From Petrolisthes cinctipes (Eukaryota > Arthropoda > Malacostraca > Decapoda > Porcellanidae), in the NCBI GenBank assembly GCA_033782935.1, contig JAWQEG010000077.1, positions 1,674,501-1,738,500 on the forward strand: DNA of 64,000 nt. The letters are read 5' to 3'. Positions 1 to 12,849 of this stretch are shown piece by piece (the first letter of the stretch is position 1; each line of letters begins with the position of its first letter). The notes under the pieces were generated by a model that was not told the DNA's origin, ran no database searches, and worked only from the letters and a program-made list of their open reading frames with translations. The position numbers and the translations under genes were made by a program.

Positions 1-3000
1 GCCTGAATTTGAGATATAAACGGGTACAGTACAGAAGATGCATGCACATATCGACATTGGGCATCTAAAATATCGATTTTTAGCATATTTTAGGTCTGTA
101 TCTTGAAAACATTCTAGCATTGCGTAGGCATGTACAGATCGCTTCTGGGACCCAAAAATATCGAATTTTCGGGTGTTTAGAGACTGAATTTAAGATATAA
201 ACGGGTACGGAAGATGCATGCACATATTGACTAAGGGGCAGCTAAAATATTGATTTTCAGCATGTCTTGGGCATGTATTTTGAAAATACTTAAACACGGA
301 GTAGGCATATACAGATTGCATCTAAAACCCAAAAATATCGAATTTTCGGGTGTTTTGAGCCTTAATTTGAGATATAAACGGGTACTGAATATGCATGCAC
401 ATATCGACTTTTTGCACCTAAAATATCGATTTTGGGCATGTTTTGGGTCTGTATCTTGAAAACATTCAAGCAAGGACTAGGCATGTACAGATTGCTTCTG
501 GGATCCAAAAATATCGAATTTTCGGGTATTTTGAGCCTGAATTTGAAATATAAAACACGCGTACAGAAGAAGAATGCACATATTGACTTTGGGCACCCAA
601 AATATTGATTTTGAGCATGTTTTGGACCTGTATTTTGAAAATACTCTAACACGGAGTAGGCACGTACATATCGCTTCTTGTTCCTAAAAATATCGAATTT
701 TCGGGTGTTTTGAGCCTGAATTTGAAATATAAACGGGTACAGAGGATGCATGCACATATCGACTTTGGGCACCCAAAATATCGATTTTTAGCATGTTTTG
801 GGCCAATATTATGAAATTATTCTAGCACTGAGTAGGCATGTACAGATCACTTCTGGGACCCAAAAATATTGAATTTTTGGGTGTTTTGAGCCTGAATTTG
901 AGATATAAACGGGTAATGAATATGCATGCACATATCGACTTTTTGAACCTAAAATATCGATTTTCAGCATGTTTTGGGTAGGTATTTTCAAAATACTCTA
1001 ACACGGAATAGGCATGTACAGATTGCTTCTGGGACCTAAAAATATCAAATTTTCGGGTATTTTGAGCCTGAATTTGAGATATAATCGGGTACAGAAGATG
1101 CATGCACATATCGACTTTGGGCACCTAAAATATCGATTTTCAGCATGTTTTAGGCCTCTAGTTTTAAAGTACTCTAACACGGAGTAGGCATGTACAGATC
1201 GCTTCTGGAACCAGAAATATCGAATTTTCGGGTGTTTTGAGTCTGAATTTGGGATATAAACGGGTACAGAAGATGCATGCACATATTGACTTTGGGCACC
1301 TCAAATATCGATTTTCAGCATGTTTTGGGCCTATATTTTGAAAATACTCTAACACGGAATAGGCATGTACAGATTGCTTCTGGGGCCCAAAAACATGGAA
1401 TTTTCGGGAATTTTGAGCCTGAATTTGAGATATAATCGGGTACAGAAGATGCATGCTAATATCCACTTTGGGCACCTAAAATTACGACTTTCATCATGTT
1501 TCGGGCCTTTTTTTTTAAAGTACTCTAACACGGAGTAGGCATGTACAGATCGCTTCTGTGACACAATAATATTTAATTTTCGGATGTTTTGAGCCTGAAT
1601 TTGGGATATAAACGGGTACAGAAGATGCATGCACATATCGACTTTGGACACTTAAATTATCGATTTTTAGCATGTTTTGAGCCTATATTTTGAAAAGATT
1701 CTAGCACTGAGTAGGCATGTACAGATCGCTTCTGGAACCCAAAAATATTGAATTTTCTGGTGTTTTGAGCCTGAATTTGATATGTAAACAGGTAATGAAG
1801 ATGCATGCACATATCGACTCTTTGCACCTAAAATATCGATTTTGAGCATGTTTTGGGTCTGTATTGTGAAAATACTCTAACAAGAAGTAGGCATGTACCG
1901 ATCACTTCTGGGACACAAAAATATCGAATTTTCGGGTGTTTTTAGCCTGAAATTGAGATATAAACGGGTACAGAAGATGAATGCACATATCGAATTTGGG
2001 CACCTAAAATCTCGATTTTTAGCTTGTTTTGGGCCTATATTTTAAAAATATTTTGTTACTGAGTAGGCATGTACAGATCGCTTCTCTGACCCAAAAATAT
2101 CGAATTTTCGGGTGTTTTGAGCCTGCATTTGAGATATAAACGGCTACTGAAGTTGCATGCACATATCGACTTTTTGCACCAAAAATATCGATTTTGAGCA
2201 TATTTTGGGTCTGTATCTTGAAAACATTCCAGCAAAGAGTAGGCATGTACAAGTCGCTTCTGGGACCCAAAAATATCGATTTTTCGGGTGTCTTGAGTCT
2301 GAATTTGAGATATATACGGGTACAGAAGATGCATGCACATATCGACTTTGGGCACCCAAAATATCGATTTTCAGCATGTTTTGGGCATGTAAATGAAAAT
2401 ACTCTTACACGAAGTAGGAATGTACAGATATCTTCTGTGACACAATAATATCTAATTTTCGGGTGTTTTGAGCCTGAATTTAGGATATAAACGGGTACAG
2501 AAGATGCATACACATATTGACTTTGGGCACCTCAAATATCGATTTTCAGCATGTTTTGGGCGTATATTTTGAAAAGATTCTAGCACTGAGTAGGCATGTA
2601 CAGATCGCTTCTGGGACCCCAAAATATTGAATTTTCGGGTGTTTTGAGCCTGAATTTGAGATATAAACGGGTACTGAAAATGCATGCAGATATCAATTTT
2701 TGGCACCCAAAATATCGATTTTTACCATGTTTTGGGCCTATATTTTGAAAATACTCTAACACAGAGTAGGCATGTACAGATCGCTTCTGGGACCCAAAAA
2801 TATCTAGTTTTCGGGTGTTTTAAGCCTGAATTTGAGATATAAACGGGTACAGAAGATGCATGCACATTTTGACTATGTGGGGCTAAAATATCGATTTTCA
2901 GCATGTTTTGGGCCTGTATTTTGAAAATACTCTATCACGGAATAGGCATGTACAGATTGCTTCTGGGGCCCAAAAACATCGAATTTTCGGGAATTTTGAG

Positions 3001-3059
3001 CATGAATTTGAGATATAATCGGGTACAGAAGATTCATGCTAATATCCACTTTGGGCACC

Positions 3060-4090
3060 TAAAATATCGATTTTCAGCATGTTTTGGGCCTGTATTTTGA
3101 AAGTACTCTAACACGGAGTAGGCATGTACAGATCGCTTCTGGGACCCAAAAATCTCGAATTTTCGGGTGTTTTGAGCCTGAATTTGAGATATAAACGGGT
3201 ACAGAAGATGCATGCACATATCGACTTTGGGCACCTAAAATATCGATTTTCAGCATCTTTTATGGCCTGTATTTTGAAAGTACTCTAACACAGAGTAGGC
3301 ATGTACAAATCGCTTCTGGGACACAAAAATATTAAATTTTCGGGTGTTTTGAGCCTGAATTTGAGATAAAAACGGGTACACCATATGCATGCACATATCG
3401 ACATTGGGCACCTATAATATCGATTTTTAGCTTGTTTTGGGCCTATATTTTAAAAATATTCTATCACTGAATAGGCATGTACAGATCGCTTCAGTGACCA
3501 AAAAACATCGAATTTTCGTTTGTTTCGTGCCAGAATTTAGGATATAAACGGGTACAGAAGATGCATGCACATATCGACTATGTGGAGCTAAAATATCGAT
3601 TTTCAGCATGTTTTGGGCATGTATTTTGAAAGTACTCTAACACGGAGTAGGCATGTACAGATCGCTTCTGGTAGCCAAAAATCTCAAATTTTCGGGGGTT
3701 TTGAGCCTGAATTTGAGATATAAACGGGTACAGAAGATGCATGCACATATCGACTTTGGGCACCTAAAATATCGATTTTCAGCATGTTTTATGGCCTGTA
3801 TTTTGAAAGTACTCTAACACGGAGTAGGCATGTACAGATTGCTTCTGGGACCCAAAAATATTAAATTTTCGGGTGTTTTGATCCTGAATTTGAGATATAA
3901 ACAGGTACAGCATATGCATGCACATATCGACATTGGGCACCTATAATATCGATTTTTAGCTTGTTTTGGGCCTATATTTTAAAAATATTCTAGCACTGAG
4001 TAGGCATGTACAGATAGCCTCTTTGACCCAAAAATATCGAATTTTCGGGTGTTTTGATCCAGAATTTGGGATATAAACGGGTACAAAAGA
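3060..4090 (+). repeat. Local 3-mer duplication, offset 529 bp
   Basis: The bases from about 3,060 to 3,560 reappear from about 3,590 to 4,090. Both carry the 1-bp-longer ttttatggcctg variant (3,261 and 3,790, exactly 529 bp apart, which is 3 x 176 + 1), the gaaagtactc variant, aaatattaaatttt, and catatgcatgcacatatcgacatt. The copies differ at scattered sites, so this is an older event than the HORs further right. Confidence 0.75.
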
Positions 4091-4264
4091 TGTATGCACA
4101 TATCGACTTTGGACACGTAAAATATCGATTTTTAGCATATCTTAAGCCTATATTTTGAAAACATTCTAACACTAAGTAGACATGTACAGATCGCTTCGGG
4201 GACCCAAAAATATTGAATTTTTGGGTGTTTTAAGCCTGCATTTGAGATATAAACAGGGACTGAA

Positions 4265-5640
4265 GATGCATGCACATATCGACTTTTTGCACCTAAAATA
4301 TCGATATTGAGCATATTTTGGGTCTGTATCGTGAAAACATTCTAGCAAGCAGTATGCACGTACAGATCGCTTCTGGGACCCAAAAATATCGAATTTTTGG
4401 GTGTTTTGAACCAGAATTTAGGATACAGACGGGTACAGAAGATGCATACACATATTGACTTTGGGCACCTAAAATATAGATTTTCAGCATGTTTTGGGCC
4501 TGTATTTTGAAAATACTTTAACACGGAGTAGGCATGTACACATCGCTTCTGGGACCCCAAAATATCGAATTTTCGGGTGTTTTGAGCCTGAATTTGAGAT
4601 ATAAACGGATACAGAAGATGCATTCACATATCCACTTTGGGCACCTAAAATATCGATTTTGAGCATGTTTTGGGCCTGCATTTTGAAAATATTCTAACAC
4701 GGAGTAGGCATGTACAGATCGCTTCTGGGACACAAAAAGATCAATTTTTTGGGTGTTTTGAGCCTGAATTTGAGATATAAACAGGTACAGAAGATGCATG
4801 CACATATTGACTTTGGACACCTAAAATATCGATTTATAGCATGTTTTAATCCTGTATTTTAAAAACATTCTAGCACTGAGTAGGCATGTGCAGATTACTT
4901 AAGGGACCCAAAAATATCGAATTTTCGGAGTTTTGAGTCTGAATTTGAGATATAAACGGGTACAGAAGATGCATGCACATATAGACTTTTTGCACTTAAA
5001 ATATCGATTTTGAGCAGGTTTTGGGTCTGTATCTTGAAAACATTCTAGCAAGGAGTAGGCATGTACAGATCGCTTCTGGGACCCAAAAATATCGAATTTT
5101 CTGGTGTTCTGAACCTGAATTAGGGATATACACAAGTACAGAATATGCATACACATATTGACTGTGGGCACATAAAATATCGATTTTCAGCATGTTTTGG
5201 GCCTGAATTTTGAAAACATTCTAGCACTGAGTATGCATGTACAGATCGCTTAAGGGACCCAAAAATATGGAATTTTCGAGTGTTTTGAACCTGAATTTGA
5301 GATATAAACGGGTACAGAAGATGCATGCACATATCGAGTTTGGACACCTAAAATATCGATTTTCAGCATGTTTTGAGCCTATATTTTGAAAACATTCTAG
5401 CACTGAGTATGCATGTACAGATCGCTTAAGGGACCCAAAAATATGGAATTTTCGAGTGTTCTGAGCCAGAATTTGAGATATAAACGGGTACAGAAGATGC
5501 ATGCACATATCGACTCTTTGCACCTAAAATATCGATTTTGATCATGTTTTGGGTCTGTATCTTGAAAAAATTCTAGCAAGGAGTAGGCATATACAGATCG
5601 CTTCTGGGACCCCAAAATATCGAATTTTCTGGTGTTTTGA
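4265..5640 (+). repeat. Long-range duplicated block, left copy
   Basis: About 1.4 kb (roughly 8 monomers) matches 50,099-51,474 at a constant offset of 45,834 bp. Shared private variants include aagatcaattttttggg (4,737 and 50,571), gatgcattcacatatccac, paired units with cgcttaaggg and atatggaattttcgag, and tttgatcatg. The match fades beyond about 5,640, where the two copies join different neighbours. Only scattered differences were seen in the parts compared. This is a non-tandem copy of a multi-monomer block. Confidence 0.85.
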
Positions 5641-7264
5641 ACCTGAATTTGGGATATAGGCGGATACAGAAGATGCATGCACATATCGACTTTGGGCACC
5701 TAAAATATCGATTTTGAGCATTTTTTGGGCCTGAATTTTGAAAATACTCTAACACGGAGTAGGCATGTACAGATCGCTTAAGTGATCAAAAATTATCGAA
5801 TTTTGGGTGTTTTGAGCCTGAATTTGATATATAAACGAGTACAGAATACACATGCACATATCGACATTGCGTACCTAAGATATCGATTTTTAGCTTGTTT
5901 TGAGCCTATAATTTAAAAATATTCTATTACTGAGTAGGCATGTACTGATCGCTTGTGTGACCCAAAAATATTGAATTTTCGGGTGTTTTGAGCCTGAATT
6001 TGGGATATAAACGGGTACAAAAGATGTATGCACATATCGACTTTGGACACGTAAAATAACGATTTTTAGCATGTTTTAAGCCTATATTTTGAAAATACTC
6101 TAACAAGGAGTAGGCATGTACAGATCGCTTTAGTGACCCAAAAATATCGAATTTTCGGGTATTTTGAGCCTGAATTTGAGATATAATCGGGTACAGAAAA
6201 TGCATGCTCATATCCACTTTGGGCACCTTAAATATCGATTTTTAGCATTTTTTATGGCCTGTATTTTGAAAGTACTCTAACACAGAGTAGGCATGTACAG
6301 ATCGCTTCTGGGACCCAAAAATATTAAATGTTCTGGTGTTTTGAGCCTGAATTTGAGATATAAACGGGTACAGAAGATGCGTGCACATATCGACTATGGG
6401 CAGCTAAAATATCGATTTTTAGCATGTTTTGGGCATGTATTTTGAAAATACTCTAACACAGAGTAGGCATCTACAGATCGCTTCTGGGACCCAAAAATAT
6501 CGAATTTTCGGGTGTTTTGAGCCTGAATTTGGGATATAAACGGGTACAGAAGATGCATGCACATATCGACTATGTGGAGGTAAAATATCAATTTTCAGCA
6601 TGTTTTAAGCATGTATTTTGAAAATACTCTAACACGGAGTAGGCATGTACAGATTGCTTCTGGCACCCAAAAATCTCGAATTTTCGGGTGTTTTGATCCT
6701 GAATTTGAGATATAAACGGGTACAGAAGATGCATGCACATATCGACTTTGGGCACCTAAAATATCGATTTTTAGCATGTTTTGAGCCTATATTTTGAAAA
6801 CATTCTAGCACTGAGTAGGCATGTACAGATCGCTTCTGGGACCCAAAAATATTGAATTTTCCGTCGTTTTGAGCCTGAATTTGAGATATAAACGGGTACT
6901 GAAGATGCATGCAGATATCAACTTTTGGCACCCAAGATATTGATATTTAGCATGTTTTGGGCCTATATTTTGAAAATACTCTAACACTGAGTAGGCATGT
7001 ACAGATCGCTTCTGGAACCCAAAAATATTGAATTTTCGGGTGTTTTGAGCCTGAATTTGGGATATAAACGGGTACAGAAGATGCATACACATATTGACTT
7101 TGGGCACCTCAAATATCGATTTCAGCATGTTTTGGGCCTGTATTTTGAAAATACTCTAACACTGAGTACGCATGTACAGATTGCTTCTGGGGCCCAAAAA
7201 CATCGAATTTTCGGGAATTTTGAGCCTGAATTTGAAATATAATCGGGTACAGAAGATGCATGCT

Positions 7265-7616
7265 CATATCCACTTTGGGCACCTAAAATATCGATTTTTA
7301 GCATGTTTTGGGCCTGTATTTTGAAAGTACTCTAACACGGAGTAGGCATGTACAGATCGCTTCTGGGACCCAAAAATATTAAATTTTCGGGTATTTTGAG
7401 CCTGAATTTGATATATAAACGGGTACAGCATATGCATGCTCATATCCACTTTGGGCACCTAAAATATCGATTTTTAGCATGTTTTGGGCCTGTATTTTGA
7501 AAGTACTCTAACACGGAGTAGGCATGTACAGATCGCTTCTGGGACCCAAAAATATTAAATTTTCGGGTATTTTGAGCCTGAATTTGATATATAAACGGGT
7601 ACAGCATATGCATGCA
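7265..7616 (+). repeat. Tandem duplication of a single monomer
   Basis: Two adjacent 176-bp units (7,265-7,440 and 7,441-7,616) are nearly identical. Both share catatccactttgggc, gaaagtactc, aaatattaaatttt and gggtattttgag, and both end in tacagcatatgcatgc. This is the smallest scale of duplication seen in the window and looks more recent than its diverged surroundings. Confidence 0.8.
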
Positions 7617-8521
7617 CATATCGACATTGGGCACCTATAATATCGATTTTTAGCTTGTTTTGGGCCTATATTTTGAAAATATTCTTTCACTGAGTATGCA
7701 TGTACAGATAGCTTCTGTGACCCAATAATATCGAATTTTCGGGTGTTTTGGGCCGAAATTTGGGATATAAACGGGTACAAAAGATGTATGCACATATCGA
7801 CTTTGGACACGTAAAATATCGATTTTTAGCATGTTTTAAGCCTATATTTTGAAAACATTCTAGCACTAAGTAGACATGTACAGATCGCTTCGGGGACTAA
7901 AAAATATTGAATTTTTGGGTGTTTTGAGCCTGAATTTTGGATATAATCGGGTACAGAACATGCATACACATATTGACTTTGGGCACCTCAAATATCGATT
8001 TTCAGCATGTTTTCGGCCTGAATTTTGAAAATACTCTAACACGAAGTAGGCATGTACAGATCGCTTCTGGGACCCAAAAACATTGAATTTTCAAGTATTT
8101 TGAGCCTGCATTTGAGATATAAACGAGTACTGAAGATGCATGCACATATCGACTTTTTGCACTTAAAATATCGATTTTGAGCATATTTTGGGTCTGTATC
8201 TTGAAAACATTCTAGCAAAGAGTAGGCATGTACATGTCGCTTCTGGGACCCAAAAATATCGAATTTTTGGGTGTTATGAGCCTGAATTTAAGATATAAAC
8301 GGGTACAGAAGATGCATGCACATATCGGCTTTGGACACCTAAATTATCGATTTGTAGCATGTTTTGAGCCTATATTTTGAAAACATTCTAGCACTGAGTA
8401 GGCATGTACAGATCGCTTTTGGGACCCAAAAATATTGAATTTCCCGTTGTTTTGAGCCTGGTATTTCATATATAAACGTGTACAGAAGATGCATGCACAT
8501 ATCGACTATGGGCAGCTAAAA

Positions 8522-8684
8522 TATCGATTTTCAGCATGTTTTGGGCATGTATTTTGAAAATACTCAAACACGGAGTAGGCATATACAGATCGCTTCTGGG
8601 ACCCAATAATATCGAATTTTCGGGAGTTTTGAGCCTAAATTTTTACAGAACATGCATGCACATATCGACTTGGGACACATAAAA
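8522..8684 (+). repeat. Short monomer (163 bp) with 13-bp deletion
   Basis: The unit lacks 13 bp of the gagatataaacggg box: the text runs from cctaaattt directly into ttacagaac near 8,640. Nearby units at 8.46 kb and 9.5 kb share a catatataaacgtgtacag variant but are full length there. A one-off deletion, with no sign of amplification. Confidence 0.85.
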
Positions 8685-10445
8685 TATCGATATTTAACAT
8701 GTTTTTGACCTATATTTTGAAAATACTCTAACACAGAGTAGGCATGTACATATCGCTTCTGGGACCCAAAAATATCGAATTTTCGCGTGTTTTGAGCCTG
8801 AATTTGGGATATAAACGGGTACAGAAGATGCATACACATATTGACTTTGGGCACCTCAAATATCGATTTTCATCATGTTTTGGGCCTGTATTTTGAAAAT
8901 ACTCTAACACGGAATAGGCATTTACAGATTGCTTCTGGGGCACAAAAACATCGAATTTTCGGGAATTTTGAGCCTGAATTTGAGATATAATCGGGTACAG
9001 AAGATGCATGCACATATCGACTATGTGGAAGTATAATATCAATTTTCAGCATGTTTTAAGCATGTATTTTGAAAATACTCTAACACGGAGTAGGCATGTA
9101 CAGATTGCTTCTGTAACCCTAAAATATCGAAATTTCGGGTGTTTTGAGCCGAAATTTGGGATATAAACGGGTACAAAAGATGTATGCACATATCGACTTA
9201 GGACACGTAAAATATCGATTTTTAGCATGTTTTAAGCCTATATTTTGAAAACATTCTAGCACTAAGTAGACATGTACAGATCGCTTCGGGGACCAAAAAA
9301 TATTGAATTTTTGGGTGTTTTGAGCCTGAATTTTGGATATAAAAGGGTACAGAACATGCATACACATATTGACTTTGGGCACCTCAAATATCGATTTTTA
9401 GCATGTTTTTGGCCTTTATTTTGAAAATACTCTAACACAAAGTAGGCATGTACAGATCGCTTCTGGGACCCAAAAATATTGAATTTCCCGTTGTTTTGAG
9501 CCTGGTATTTCATATATAAACGTGTACAGAAGATGCATGCACATATCGACTATGGGCAGCTAAAATATCGATTTTCAGCATGTTTTGGGCCTGTATTTTG
9601 AAAATACTCAAACACGGAGTAGGCATATACAGATCGCTTCTGGGACCCAAAAATATCGAATTTTCGGGAGTTTTGAGCCTAAATTTGAGATATAAACGGG
9701 TACAGAACATGCATGCACATATCGACTTGGGACACATAAAATATCGATTTTTAGCATGTTTTAAACTTATATTTTGAAAACATTCTAGCACTGAGTAGGC
9801 ATGTACAGATCGCTTCTTGGACCCAAAAATATCGAATTTTCGGGTGTTTTGAATCTGAATTTGAGATATAAACGGATACAGAAGATGCATGCACATATCG
9901 TCTTTAGGGCACCCAAAATATTGATTTTGAGCATGTATTGGGCCTATATTTTGAAAATACACTAACACGAAGTAGTCATGTACAGATCGCTGCGGGGACC
10001 CAAAACTATTGAATTTTCCGTGGTTTTGAGCCTTAATTTGAGATATAAACGGGTACTGAAGATGCATGCAGATATCAACTTTGGGCACCCAAAATATCGA
10101 TTTTAGCATGTTTTGGGCCTATATTTTGAAAATACTCTAACACAGAGTAGGCATGTACAGATCGCTTCTGGGACACCAAAATATCGAAATTTCGGGTGTT
10201 TTGAGCCTGAATTTGAGATAGAACCGGGTACAGAAGATGCATGCACATATCGACTATGTGGAGCAAAAATATCGATTTTCAGCATGTTTTGGGCATGTAT
10301 TTTGAAAATACTCTAACACGGAGTAGGCATGTACAGATCGCTTCTGGGACCCAAATATATCGAATTTTCGGTTGTTTTGAGCCTGAATTTGAGATATAAA
10401 CGGGTACAGAAGATGCATGCACATATCGACTTTGGGTACCTAAAA

Positions 10446-10792
10446 TATCGATTTTCAGCATGTTTTGGGCCTGTATTTTGAAAGTACTCTAACACTGAGT
10501 AGGCATGTATACCATATCGCTTCTGGTACCAAAAAATACCGAATTTTCGGGTGTTTAGAGCCTGAATTTGAGATATAAACGGGTACAGAAGATGCATGCA
10601 CATATTGACTATGGGCACCTAAAATATCGATTTCAGCATGTTTTGGGCATGTATTTTGAAAATACTTAAACACGGAGTAGGCATATACAGATTGCATCTA
10701 GGACCCATAATATCGAATTTTCGGGTGTTTTGAGTTTAAATTTGAGATATAAACTGGTACAGAACATACTTATTGACTTGGGACACCAAAAA
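10446..10792 (+). repeat. Two adjacent units with indels
   Basis: The first unit (10,446-10,624) has a small insertion at about 10,509-10,514, where tgtaccatat-like sequence replaces tgtacagat. The second (10,625-10,792) is 168 bp: one T missing at the start, one A missing before the second tatcga, and six bases missing in the gatgcatgcacat segment near 10,768. These are private changes in a diverged zone. Confidence 0.75.
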
Positions 10793-11149
10793 TATCGATT
10801 TTTAGCATGTTTTGAGCCTATATTTTGAAAACATTCTAGCACTGAGTAGGCATGTACAGATCGCTTCTGGGACCCAAAAATATCGAATTTTTGGGTGTTT
10901 TGAGCCTGAATTTGGGATATAAACGGGTACAGAAGATACATACACATATTGACTTTGGGCACCTCAAATATAGATTTTCAGCATGTTTTGGGCCTGTATT
11001 TTGAAAATACTCTAACACGGAATAGGCATGTACAGATTGCTTCTGGGGCCCAAAAACATCGAATTTTCGGGAATTTTGAGCCTGAATTTGAGATATAATC
11101 GGGTACAGAAGATGAATGCACATATCTACTTTGGGCACCTCAAATATCG

Positions 11150-12030
11150 ATTTTTATCTTGTTTTGGGCCTATTTTTTAAAAATATTCTATTACTGAGTA
11201 GGCATGTACAGATCGCTTGTCTGATCCAAAAATATCGAATTTTCTGGTGTTTTGAGCCTGAATTTGAGATATAAACGGGTACAGAAGATGCATGCACATA
11301 TCGACTATGTGGAGCTAAAATATCGATTTTCAGCATGTTTTGGGCCTGAATTTTGAAAATACTCTAACACGGAGTAGGCATGTACAGATCGCTTCTGGGA
11401 CCAAAAAATCTCGAATTTTCGGGTGTTTTGAGTCTATATTTGAGATATAAACGGGTTCGGAAGATGCATGCACATATCGACTTTGGGCACCTAAATTATC
11501 GATTTTTAGCATGTTTTGAGCCTATATTTTGAAAACATTCTAGCACTGAGTAGGCATGTACAGATTGCTTCTGGGACATCAAAAAATTGAATTTTCCGTC
11601 AATTTGAGCCTGAATTTGAGATATAAACGGGTACTGAAGATGCATGCAGATATCAACTTTCGGCACCCATGATATCGATATTTAACATGTTTTGGACCTA
11701 TATTTTGAAAATACTCTAACACAGAGTAGGCATGTACAGATCGCTTCTGGGACCCAAAAATATCGAATTTTCGGGTGTTTTGAGCCTGAATTTGGGATAT
11801 AAACGGGTACAGAAGATGCATACACATATTGACTTTGGGCACCTCAAATATCGATTTTCAGCATGTTTTTTGCCTGTATTTTGAAAATACTCTAACACGG
11901 AATAGGCATGTACAGATTGCTTCTGGGGCCCAAAAACATCGAATTTTCGGGAATTTTGAGTCTGAATTTGAGATATAATCGGGTACAGAAGATGCATGCA
12001 CACATCGACTATGTGGAGGTAAAATATCAA
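11150..12030 (+). repeat. 5-monomer block repeated at 17.31-18.19 kb
   Basis: The offset to the second copy is 6,161 bp (35 x 176 + 1). Shared markers are the gcttgtctgatcc unit, the gggacatcaaaaaatt and ccgtcaatttgagcc unit (tccgt near 11,595 and 17,756), the cacccatgatatcgatattt/cacccaagatatcgatattt pair, and the ggggcccaaaaacatcg unit. At about 12,030 the partner changes: the next segment, 12,034-12,680, matches 16,787-17,433 at offset 4,753. This is a mosaic junction. Confidence 0.75.
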
Positions 12031-12033
12031 TTT

Positions 12034-12680
12034 TCAGCATGTTTTGGGCATGTATTTTAAAAATACTCTAACACGGAGTAGGCATGTACAGATCGCTTCT
12101 GGCACCCAAAAATCTCGAATTTTCGGTTGTTTTGAGCCTGAATTTGAGATATAAACGGGTACAGAAGATGCATGCACATATCGACTTTGGGCACCTAAAA
12201 TATCGATTTTTAGCATGTTTTGAGCCTATATTTTGAAAACATTCTAGCACTGAGTAGGCATGTACAGATCGCTTCTGGGACCCAAAAATATTGAATTTTC
12301 CGTCGTTTTGAGCCTGAATTTGAGATATAAACGGTTACTGAAGATGCATTCAGATATCAACTTTTGGCACCCAAGATATCGATATTTAGCATGTTTTCGG
12401 CCTATATTTTGAAAATACTCTAACACAGAGTAGGCATGTACAGATCGCTTCTGGGACACAAAAATATCGAATTTTCGGGTGATTTGAGCCTGAATTTGAG
12501 ATATAAACGGGTACAGAAGATTCATGAACATATCGACTTTGGGCACCTCAAATGTCGATTTTTAGCTTGTTTTGGGCCTATATTTTAAAAATATTCTATT
12601 ACTGAGTAGGCATGTACAGATCGCTTGTCTGATCCAAAAATATCGAATTTTCTGGTGTTTTGAGCCTGAATTTGAGATAT
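12034..12680 (+). repeat. Block repeated at 16.79-17.43 kb
   Basis: The offset is 4,753 bp (27 x 176 + 1). Markers in order: tctggcacccaaaaatctcg, ttttccgtcgttttgag, cagatatcaacttttggcacccaag with atatcgatatttagc, and the gcttgtctgatcc unit. The same ccgtcgttttgag module also occurs near 6.85, 22.33, 29.72, 33.57 and 38.48 kb, and as cagtcg near 62.72 kb, so it is a widely copied three-monomer cassette. Confidence 0.8.
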
Positions 12681-12849
12681 AAACGGGTACTGAAGACGCA
12701 GGTACATATCGACTTTTTGCACCTAAAATATTGATTTTGAGCTTGTTTTGGGTCTGTATCTTAAAAACATTCTAGTAAGGAGTAGGCATGTACAGATCGC
12801 TTCTGGGACCAAAAAATATCGAATTTTCGGGTGTTTTGAGCTTGAATTT

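Larger units (their letters stand above)
1..12700 (+). repeat. Heterogeneous monomer zone, left
   Basis: About 72 monomers without a sustained higher-order period. Neighbours differ at many sites, and only short local duplications appear (3-mer near 3.1-4.1 kb, single monomer near 7.3-7.6 kb). Variants specific to this zone include tatggcctg insertions near 3,261, 3,790 and 6,254, cgtaaaatatcg types, and an acagtacag slip at about 27-35. Such diverse units are what is expected of older or less frequently homogenised satellite. No gene or other feature is seen. Confidence 0.8.
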
